This document shows, one piece after another, positions 15,685 through 20,917 of a stretch of DNA of 20,917 nucleotides; the stretch's first letter is position 1; each line of letters opens with the position of its first letter. Origin of the DNA: Hyphomicrobiales bacterium (GTDB lineage: Bacteria; Pseudomonadota; Alphaproteobacteria; Rhizobiales; Xanthobacteraceae). The stretch spans positions 1-20,917 of the forward strand of contig PLTE01000276.1 in the NCBI GenBank assembly GCA_003164375.1. Reading direction: 5' to 3'. The notes under the pieces were generated by a model. It saw nothing but the letters and a program-made list of their open reading frames with translations, was not told the origin of the DNA and did not search any database. The position numbers were made by a program, and so were the translations under genes.

Positions 15685-15861
15685 GACAGCTTCCTCCCCT
15701 CGCTATCGTTCTGCGCGTTATTATTTTGTGGCGATCTTGTCATTGCGCGCGCAGCGAAGCAATCCAGCCCCCGCTGTGGCGGGCGAAAGCGACCGGCTCC
15801 GCGCCATGACGCGGCGGGCGATCCGCGCTAGAACTGTCGCCGATAATCAAGGGAAGAAACG
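15685..15861. promoter_or_regulatory. Divergent promoter region between the binding protein and the YVTN propeller, with a repeat half-copy
   Basis: This 177-base spacer must hold the promoters of both flanking genes. An AT-richer patch (15715-15740) includes TTATTATTTTG. A half-copy of the palindromic repeat family occupies 15739-15768: GTCATTGCG, a variant spacer, then GCAGCGAAGCAATCCAG. Its expected opposite arm is missing. No clear -35/-10 pair or operator could be defined. The plus-strand ribosome site is GGGAAG at the right end. Confidence 0.45.
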
Positions 15862-16803
15862 ATGACGAACGACAATAACCCCGGATCACGCGGCATGATC
15901 GCGGTCGACAAGATGGGCGCGAAAGTCTTGTTCCTCAATCCCGAAACTTTTGCGACCGAGGTGGTGATCGACGGCTTTGCCAAGACCGTGCATGAGCTGC
16001 TCGTAGTGCCGGAAACAGACATGGCCTATGTGCCGATCTTCGGCGACGGCATCCACGGCCGCAATCCCAACCCGCAGCATCATCTCTGCGTGTTCGATCT
16101 CGGTGAGCGCGCCCATGTCGCCACTATCGACCTTCATCCCTATATCGCGCCGCATACGCTCAAGCTCGGCCCCGACGGTTTCATCTACATCACCTGCGAG
16201 AACTCCGCCGTGGTGGCGGTGATCGACCGCGCCACCAACAAGGTGGTGGAAGCGATCGAGTCCGGCTCGAGCAACGGCCATCGCCTGATCATCGCGCCGG
16301 ACGGCAAGCGCCTCTACACCGAGAACGAGGAAGACGGCACTGTGTCGGTGATCGATCTGGAAGCGCGGAAGCTCATCGGCAAGATCAAGACGCCGCGGCC
16401 ACTCGCCGGCATCGCCATCACGCCCGACGGCCGCACCGTGGTCGCGGTCGACGACGCCGAGCCGACGCTGTTTCTGATCGACACCGAAGCCGGCCAGGTG
16501 CGCGACGAGATCGTGCTCAAGGACGTGCCCAAGGCGGCGCAGATCGCCCGCTTTGCGCCCGACAACTCGCTCCTTGCGGTCACGAGCCTCAACAGCAACA
16601 CCGTGAGCCTGATCGATCCGACCTTCCGTACCCAGACCGCGATCAAGGTCGGCGCGCAGCCGATGGACATGGCGTTCCGCGGCGACGACCTCTTCGTCGC
16701 CTGCCAGGGCGACGGGAGCGTGCATGTCATCGATATTCCGCGACGGCGCGCGAAGGGGAGTTTTCAGGCCGGGGTGGGGTGCGAGTCGATTGGGTTTTTC
16801 TGA
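15862..16803 (+). CDS. YncE/YVTN-type beta-propeller protein
   Basis: The product of 313 residues is built of about seven propeller blades. They show the YVTN-type pattern of a VxVIDxxTxKV strand followed by a PDGxxLYxxN strand: VVAVIDRATNKVVEAI, IAPDGKRLYTENEEDGTV, VSVIDLEARKLIGKI, ITPDGRTVVAVDDAEPTL and VSLIDPTFRTQTAI. It lacks a signal peptide, unlike E. coli YncE, so it is probably cytoplasmic. The ATG is preceded by GGGAAGAAACG. It diverges from the binding-protein gene and has no co-directional neighbour before the repeats. Some cytosolic propellers of this shape are lactonases, but I see nothing here that proves catalysis. It is the third propeller class within 7.5 kb. Confidence 0.88.
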   Translation: MTNDNNPGSRGMIAVDKMGAKVLFLNPETFATEVVIDGFAKTVHELLVVPETDMAYVPIFGDGIHGRNPNPQHHLCVFDLGERAHVATIDLHPYIAPHTLKLGPDGFIYITCENSAVVAVIDRATNKVVEAIESGSSNGHRLIIAPDGKRLYTENEEDGTVSVIDLEARKLIGKIKTPRPLAGIAITPDGRTVVAVDDAEPTLFLIDTEAGQVRDEIVLKDVPKAAQIARFAPDNSLLAVTSLNSNTVSLIDPTFRTQTAIKVGAQPMDMAFRGDDLFVACQGDGSVHVIDIPRRRAKGSFQAGVGCESIGFF

Positions 16804-16807
16804 GACT

Positions 16808-16887
16808 CGTCATTGCGAGCGAAGCGAAGCAATCCAGCTCAGCGGCTCAGCCTGGATTGCTTCGTCGCTTCGCTCCTCGCAATGACG
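16808..16887. repeat. 80-bp dispersed palindrome, copy 1 (left of the GIY-YIG gene)
   Basis: The left arm begins CGTCATTGCGAGCGAAGCGA and runs to CAATCCAG. The right arm begins CTGGATTGCTTCGTCGCTTC and ends CGCAATGACG, forming a long imperfect hairpin around a central CTCAGCGGCTCAGC. It begins four bases after the stop of the YVTN propeller gene and ends just before the GIY-YIG gene. It resembles copies 2 and 3 closely. Confidence 0.9.
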
Positions 16888-16912
16888 AATGCGAACAAAC
16901 GGATGCGAGGAC

Positions 16913-17200
16913 GTGAAGCAGCCCGCGGTGTACATCTTGGCGAACCGGAAAAACGGCACGCTTTACACCGGCGTCACATCGAACCTGCCGCAACGCGTTT
17001 GGCAACACCGCACCGGCGTCGTGGCTGGCTTCACCAAGCGATACGGCTGCAAACTGCTCGTATGGTACGAACTTCATTCGACCATGCCGAACGCCATCAC
17101 GCGCGAAAAGCAAATTAAGGGCGGATCGAGGAAAAGGAAGCTGGCGCTGATCGAAGCGGTAAATCCGGACTGGCGCGACTTATTCGAGGAACTGATCTGA
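16913..17200 (+). CDS. GIY-YIG nuclease family protein
   Basis: This small GIY-YIG-fold protein has 95 residues from the GTG at 16913 (MKQPAVYILANRKNGTLYTG). The motif strands are VYIL and LYTGVT (GIY and YIG equivalents). The catalytic Arg lies in PQRVWQHR, the metal-ligand Glu in ITREKQIKGG, and the C-terminus ends in NPDWRDLFEEL. This matches the small stand-alone family (YhbQ/UPF0213-like), common in several copies in alphaproteobacteria. An in-frame ATG at 16889 adds eight residues that do not fit the family, but GAGG lies very close to the GTG, so the start is uncertain. The gene is enclosed by two near-identical palindromes, one 25 bases before the GTG and one a single base after the stop. 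Function beyond nuclease fold is unknown. Confidence 0.88.
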   Translation: MKQPAVYILANRKNGTLYTGVTSNLPQRVWQHRTGVVAGFTKRYGCKLLVWYELHSTMPNAITREKQIKGGSRKRKLALIEAVNPDWRDLFEELI

Positions 17201-17201
17201 A

Positions 17202-17284
17202 CCGTCATTGCGAGCGCAGCGAAGCAATCCAGCTCTGAGCCCGGGAGCTGGATTGCTTCGTCGCTCTGCACCTCGCAATGACGG
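17202..17284. repeat. 80-bp dispersed palindrome, copy 2 (right of the GIY-YIG gene)
   Basis: It begins CCGTCATTGCGAGCGCAGCG and ends CCTCGCAATGACGG, with CAATCCAGCTC and GAGCTGGATTG flanking a centre TGAGCCCGG. The arms match copies 1 and 3. It begins one base after the stop of the GIY-YIG gene and could also fold as that gene's 3' end structure. Confidence 0.9.
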
Positions 17285-17309
17285 TTCGCCTCATTTTGGG
17301 ATGTTTTCG

Positions 17310-17389
17310 CGTCATTGCGAGCGCAGCGAAGCAATCCAGCTCAGCGGCTCAGCTTGGATTGCTTCGTCGCTCCGCTTCTCGCAATGACG
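17310..17389. repeat. 80-bp dispersed palindrome, copy 3
   Basis: It begins CGTCATTGCGAGCGCAGCGA and ends CTCGCAATGACG, with central CTCAGCGGCTCAGC as in copy 1 and left-arm GCGCAGCG as in copy 2. It lies in direct orientation 25 bases after copy 2. The mosaic of shared variants points to duplication or exchange among copies. Confidence 0.9.
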
Positions 17390-17421
17390 ACGGAGAACTC
17401 ATCCGTCCCCACAGAAGTCTG

Positions 17422-17523
17422 GTAGGGTGGGCACCGCGGCGTGAAAGCCAAGCCGCGTGGGCAAAATCGTCCAAGCGCGGTGCCCACGCGGTTACGCGGG
17501 CGCGACGATTTTGCCCACCCTAC
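17422..17523. repeat. Nested palindromic element of a second family
   Basis: Outer arms GTAGGGTGGGCA (17422-17433) and TGCCCACCCTAC (17512-17523) are exact complements. Internal segments also pair: GCAAAATCGTC (17461-17471) with GACGATTTTGC (17504-17514), and GCACCGCG near 17431 with CGCGGTGC near 17476. The outer and inner pairings overlap, so alternative folds compete. The TGCCCACCCTAC type of repeat is known to me as dispersed in related genomes. Confidence 0.75.
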
Positions 17524-17731
17524 GCTCGCTAAAAAAACCGAACACGACGTGCTTACAATAGTGAATATGGCTTGGTTCGCCTGCTTCGCCACCCCACCCG
17601 GCCGTGCAGAAAATCCCTTCCCCGTCAGGAGTATGTCCCAGCAAGTTCGGATGAGGGCCGATGAGAATATGGCAGGAATCTAATCAAGCAATTTTCAAGC
17701 GAATTATTGTCACTAATTGAGTTATAAACTA

Positions 17732-17760
17732 TTGACATCGATCCCTACTATAGCTACATG
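17732..17760 (+). promoter_or_regulatory. Weak promoter candidate in an AT-rich island
   Basis: A perfect TTGACA (17732-17737) is followed after 17 bases by TACATG, a poor -10. The surrounding 17690-17760 is strikingly AT-rich for this genome. It lies directly ahead of the structured GC-rich stretch. The -10 weakness makes this only a candidate. Confidence 0.22.
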
Positions 17761-18121
17761 CTCTTCAGTCTCGCTCACGAAGGGACGTTTCTAGAGACGA
17801 TCCTTGAAACGGAGCGAGTGCGGTTCCTGCGGGTGGGCTTCGTAACCCCACTCCCGGGCGGTCCGGGCATCGCTTCGGCCGGCACTACGACCGGCCCGCG
17901 AGGAGCCTCGCTGGACTGGGACAGCGTTTGGCGGGTAACGCCCGTTTGGCGCACGTCCCAGGAAACACGGCCTGGGCTGAGCGGTGGCATTCATTTGCGC
18001 CGCAAGTGCCGCGGCGGAGCGCCGAGAGGCGAGCGGGCTGCGATCAGCCCGCGCCGCATCCGATGATGCGGCCATGGAGGTGCGCCTGTCGGCGCTCCGC
18101 CTCCCTTCTTTTTGAGGGAGG
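17761..18121 (+). other. GC-rich stretch dense in stem-loops; candidate structured RNA or decayed element
   Basis: No convincing protein is encoded: several frames are open but none has a recognisable domain or ribosome site. Instead there is a series of small perfect hairpins: GGCCGG/CCGGCC (17877-17896), GCGGGCTG/CAGCCCGC around CGAT (18033-18052), CGCATC/GATGCG around CGAT (18055-18070), GCGCC/GGCGC (about 18082-18095), and CCTCCCT/AGGGAGG with a T-rich loop (18100-18121). The run begins after an AT-rich island with a TTGACA. It could be a non-coding RNA of about 350 bases or a dispersed multi-hairpin repeat. I found no RNase P, tmRNA or SRP signature. The direction is inferred from the position of the AT-rich island. 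The remaining bases 17524-17731 hold no gene that I can see. Confidence 0.35.
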
Positions 18122-18185
18122 ACTTAGGGAATGGCTTGGGTAGGCAAAACTCGGATGCAGGAGCATCGCGAGAACGAAATTCATT

Positions 18186-18293
18186 CCGTCATCCTAAGGC
18201 GCCCGCGCGCAGCGCGGGCCTCGAAGGAGACGGCCGAGGCGCTCTCGGGCCGCACCCTTCGAGGCTCGCTGTGCTCGCGCCTCAGGGTGACGG
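18186..18293. repeat. Palindromic element of a third family
   Basis: The ends CCGTCATCCTAAGGCGC (left) and GCGCCTCAGGGTGACGG (right) are near-complements. Inside them GGCCTCGAAGGA opposes ACCCTTCGAGGCTCGC. The overall shape is a 108-bp imperfect hairpin. Elements with CGTCATCCTGAGG-type ends are dispersed in many alphaproteobacterial genomes (recalled, not searched). Open frames crossing it are not genes. Confidence 0.75.
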
Positions 18294-18382
18294 TGCCGCA
18301 GCACGGAAGAGAGGACTCACATGACCAAAAATACACGGCCGCATGACCTGACGCAGTGGCGACGCCGAACACTCACCCCACC

Positions 18383-18402
18383 CTCTCCCGCACGCGGGAG
18401 AG
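18383..18402. repeat. Short hairpin element CTCTCCCG/CGGGAGAG
   Basis: Arms CTCTCCCG and CGGGAGAG enclose CACG. It is a further short dispersed palindrome type. The flanking sequence 18294-18538 shows no gene, only the approach to the DUF992 start. Confidence 0.6.
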
Positions 18403-18538
18403 GCAGTCGTGCGCCGCGTCGCCGCCAATCCGAGCGGCTTTAACGCTGCGCGAAAGCGGGGGCAGACGTGGCCGTCAATCTCGCCTACAATGACACGACA
18501 ACGGCCCATCAGGGCGGGCCGGGTGAGGGAGTAAACAT

Positions 18539-19027
18539 ATGTTTCGTAAGGGTTTCTCGGCCACGCTGGTGTTCTCAGCCGCGCTTTTGGGGGCGGCGGC
18601 TTTGACGCAGCCGGCGCAGGCGCAAGGGGATCGCGTGCAGGTGGGTCAGCTCTCCTGTTCGCTGTCATCCGGCGTCGGCATGATTGTGGGCTCGCAACGC
18701 AATATCAATTGCACCTTTCAGCCGGATAACGGGCCGCCGGAAGCCTATACCGGGACCATGACCAAGATCGGCCTCGATGTCGGCTTTACCAGCAGCAGCG
18801 CGATTGTTTGGGCGGTGCTCGCCGGCACCAACCGCTACTCCGGGATGCTGACCGGCACCTATAGTGGCGCGCAGGCGGAAGCCACCGCAGGCGCCGGCGT
18901 CGGCGCCAATGTGTTGATCGGCGGTTCGGGCCGTTCGGTGGCGTTGCAGCCGCTGTCGGTGCAGGGCCAGATCGGGCTCAATGTCGCGGCCGGCATCGGC
19001 TCGCTGGAACTGCATCTCGCGCAGTAA
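18539..19027 (+). CDS. DUF992 family secreted protein
   Basis: The product of 162 residues has a clear signal peptide: MFRKGFSATL, a hydrophobic stretch to ALTQ, and cleavage after AQA at residue 28. The mature protein is a small Gly/Ala/Ser-rich beta protein of the DUF992 family, with GQLSCSLSSGVGMIVGSQR, CTFQPDNGPPEAYTG, TGTYSGAQAEATAGAGVGAN and the ending GLNVAAGIGSLELHL. Two cysteines (in LSCSL and NCTFQ) may form a disulfide. The family is restricted largely to Hyphomicrobiales as far as I recall, is often present in several copies, and is uncharacterised. A GAGGGAG ribosome site lies before the ATG. It appears to be a single-gene unit, with repeats upstream and a hairpin downstream. Confidence 0.88.
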   Translation: MFRKGFSATLVFSAALLGAAALTQPAQAQGDRVQVGQLSCSLSSGVGMIVGSQRNINCTFQPDNGPPEAYTGTMTKIGLDVGFTSSSAIVWAVLAGTNRYSGMLTGTYSGAQAEATAGAGVGANVLIGGSGRSVALQPLSVQGQIGLNVAAGIGSLELHLAQ

Positions 19028-19044
19028 TGTCCGGCGCCGCTTCC

Positions 19045-19076
19045 ACCGACGGTATTCCTTTAAGGACGCCGTCGGT
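19045..19076 (+). terminator. Hairpin after the DUF992 gene, possible terminator
   Basis: Arms ACCGACGG (19045-19052) and CCGTCGGT (19069-19076) are exact complements. A smaller TCCTT/AAGGA pair sits in the loop. It begins 17 bases after the stop. Only two Ts follow the stem, so intrinsic termination is not assured. Confidence 0.4.
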
Positions 19077-19197
19077 TGCAGCGCAGCTGCGGTATCACGC
19101 CTCTTGACCGGCCCCCGCGCCGCCTGAAACGATAGTTTCAAAGGGCCCGCGGCGGAACGCACGGCCCGCTCTCGAAAGCCGGTTGCGGGAGGTGGTT

Positions 19198-20917
19198 ATG
19201 GCGCCAAATTTGGCAACGAACGGCGGCAACGGCCCGCGCGCCGCGGGTCCACGCTGTGTCGCGCTGGTCGGTCCGTTCCAAAGCGGCAAGACCACGCTGC
19301 TCGAAGCGATCCTCGCCCGCACCGGCGCGATCGCCCGCCAAGGCAGCGTCGAGCAAGGCAACACGGTCGGCGAAGCCAGCAAAGAGGCGCGCCATCATCA
19401 TATGAGCGTCGAGCTCACCGTCGCCACCACGGATTTCATGGGCGACAGCTACACCTTCCTCGATTGCCCCGGCTCGGTCGAATTCGTCCACGACATGCGC
19501 GCGGTGCTGCCGGCGATCGATGCGGCGGTGGTCGTCTGCGAAATGGACGAAAAGAAAATCCCGCAGCTGCAGCTCATCCTGCGCGAGCTGGAAGACAAAA
19601 AAATTCCCCGCATTCTGTTCGTCAATAAAATCGACAAGGGCGCTTCGGGTGTCCACGACGTGCTGAAACTGCTGCAGCCGGCGTCGCGGACCAAGCTGAT
19701 TTTGCGGCAAATCCCGACCTTCGCAGGCGACATCATTACCGGCTTCGTCGATCTCGCGCTGGAACGCGCCTTTGTCTACAAGGAGCATGCCGCTTCGGAG
19801 GTCGTTCCTCTCGAAGGCGTTGCCGCCGATCTGGAAAAGACCGCGCGTTTCTCGATGCTGGAAACGCTCGCCGATCATGACGACGAGCTGATGGAGCAGT
19901 TGCTCGAGGACATTCAGCCGCCGCGCGACAAAGTGTTCGACGATCTGCGGCGCGAATTGCGTGATGGCCTGGTCTGTCCGGTTTTGCTCGGCACAGCGGC
20001 GCGCGCCAACGGCATGCTGCGGGTCTTAAAGGCGCTGCGCCATGAATCGCCGGGCGTCGCGGAGACCGCAAAACGTCTCGGCGTGAAGCCGGGCAATGAC
20101 GCGGTTGCCTACGTGCTCAAGACCCAGAACACCACGCACGGCGGCAAATTGTCGATCGTGCGCATGCTCGCCGGCCAGGCTGGCGACGGCACCACCTTCG
20201 TCGCCGGCGACGATGAAGCCGGCCGCGTCGCCGGCGTCTTCAAGCTGCTCGGCCAAGGAAGCGAAAAGCGCGGCGCGGCGGCGCTTGGCGACACCGTAGG
20301 CTTTGCCAAGCTGGAAAAGGCCAAGACCAGCGACACGCTGACCGCGGGCAAGCAATCCCATCCGGCGCTCGCCAAGGTCGAGCCCTATCCGCCGGTGCTG
20401 GCGATTGCGATTTCGGCGAAGGAGCGCAAGGACGACGTGAAGCTCGGCCAGGCGCTGCATCGGCTCGCCGAGGAGGATCCGTCGATCACCATCGTGCACA
20501 ATCCCGAGACCCACGAGGTGGTGCTGTGGGGCCAGGGCGAAATGCATCTGCGGGTGGTCACCGAACGCTTGAGCGATCGCTACGGCATCGCCATCGAACG
20601 TCGCCAGCCGACGGTGGGCTACCGCGAGACCATTCGCAAGGGCGTGGTGCAGCGCGGCCGGCACAAGAAGCAATCCGGCGGTCACGGCCAATACGGCGAC
20701 GTCGTGCTCGATATCAAACCCTTACCGCGCAGCGCCGGTTTTATCTTCGAGGACAAGATCGCCGGCGGCGTGGTGCCGCGCAATTACATCGGCTCGGTCG
20801 AAGAAGGTATCATCGACGCGCTCAAGCACGGTCCACTCGGCTTTCCGGTGGTCGATCTCACCGTGGCCTTGGTCGACGGCTCGTATCACGATGTCGATTC
20901 CTCCGACATGGCGTTCC
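19198..20917 (+). CDS. Elongation factor G-like translational GTPase (partial, C-terminus outside window)
   Basis: The visible 573 residues follow EF-G domain order: G domain (about 1-290), a beta-barrel domain II (from NDAVAYVLKTQNTTHGGK), domain III (VLAIAISAKERKDD ... GQGEMHLRVVTERL), and part of domain IV (PTVGYRETIRKG, HKKQSGGHGQYGDV, GGVVPRNYIGSVEEGI). G1 is GPFQSGKT (25-32) and G4 is NKID (143-146). Switch I lacks the usual RGITI block (ARHHHMSVELTVAT instead). G3 reads DCPGS (89-93), with Ser where canonical EF-G has the catalytic His of DTPGH. The ATG at 19198 has GGGAGGTGG upstream. These traits mark a paralogue of the EF-G-like group and not the housekeeping FusA, which normally sits with rpsL/rpsG/tuf. 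Its function is uncertain. Confidence 0.9.
   Translation, partial: MAPNLATNGGNGPRAAGPRCVALVGPFQSGKTTLLEAILARTGAIARQGSVEQGNTVGEASKEARHHHMSVELTVATTDFMGDSYTFLDCPGSVEFVHDMRAVLPAIDAAVVVCEMDEKKIPQLQLILRELEDKKIPRILFVNKIDKGASGVHDVLKLLQPASRTKLILRQIPTFAGDIITGFVDLALERAFVYKEHAASEVVPLEGVAADLEKTARFSMLETLADHDDELMEQLLEDIQPPRDKVFDDLRRELRDGLVCPVLLGTAARANGMLRVLKALRHESPGVAETAKRLGVKPGNDAVAYVLKTQNTTHGGKLSIVRMLAGQAGDGTTFVAGDDEAGRVAGVFKLLGQGSEKRGAAALGDTVGFAKLEKAKTSDTLTAGKQSHPALAKVEPYPPVLAIAISAKERKDDVKLGQALHRLAEEDPSITIVHNPETHEVVLWGQGEMHLRVVTERLSDRYGIAIERRQPTVGYRETIRKGVVQRGRHKKQSGGHGQYGDVVLDIKPLPRSAGFIFEDKIAGGVVPRNYIGSVEEGIIDALKHGPLGFPVVDLTVALVDGSYHDVDSSDMAF

Noticed and set aside
16808..17389. CRISPR array
   Set aside because: The repeated units are 80-bp palindromes at irregular spacing, separated by a gene and a 25-base gap, with no regular spacers or cas genes.
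17758..18066. 102-codon plus-strand frame
   Set aside because: No ribosome site, no domain, and the sequence is dominated by perfect stem-loops; other frames across it are also open.
17761..18121. RNase P RNA, tmRNA or SRP RNA
   Set aside because: None of the conserved cores (RNase P GAGGAAAGTCC-like block, tmRNA tag sequence, SRP tetraloop region) could be found.
18131..18346. 71-codon plus-strand frame beginning MAWVGKTRMQ
   Set aside because: A ribosome-like site precedes it, but most of the frame runs through a dispersed palindrome, so coding is unlikely.

Overview
The window is high-GC DNA with tightly packed genes. It most resembles an alphaproteobacterium of the Hyphomicrobiales (Bradyrhizobiaceae/Xanthobacteraceae type). 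The grounds are a DUF992 secreted protein, rhizobial-type CysD and CysH sequences, and several families of long dispersed palindromes (core GCGAAGCAATCCAG) of the sort I know from such genomes. This assignment is inference; there is no rRNA or tRNA in the window to confirm it.

Positions 1-6420 hold a divergent sulfate uptake and assimilation locus. On the minus strand lie sbp-cysT-cysW-cysA, a sulfate ABC importer whose ATPase runs off the left edge. On the plus strand lie cysD and one long gene in which the CysN GTPase is fused in frame to an iron-sulfur APS reductase (CysH). Together the two arms would take up sulfate, activate it to APS and reduce APS to sulfite without APS kinase. The CysN-CysH fusion is the clearest oddity of the window.

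Positions 6693-16803 look like an uncharacterised metabolic cluster. A two-gene molybdenum hydroxylase (2Fe-2S subunit plus IorB-type molybdopterin subunit) runs on the plus strand. Facing it on the minus strand are a kelch propeller, a xylose-isomerase-like TIM barrel, an MFS carrier, an LVIVD propeller and a LivJ-type binding protein. A YVTN/YncE-type propeller diverges from the binding protein. Three unrelated classes of beta-propeller, an isomerase-like enzyme, a hydroxylase and two transport components suggest uptake and oxidation of an unknown small organic compound. The substrate cannot be read from the sequence.

Positions 16804-18538 are a repeat-rich spacer. Three near-identical 80-bp palindromes surround a small GIY-YIG nuclease gene. 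They are followed by a nested palindrome, a GC-rich stretch of about 350 bp full of stem-loops behind an AT-rich island, and two more palindrome families.

Positions 18539-20917 return to ordinary coding: a secreted DUF992 protein, then an EF-G-like translational GTPase with degenerate switch motifs that runs off the right edge.
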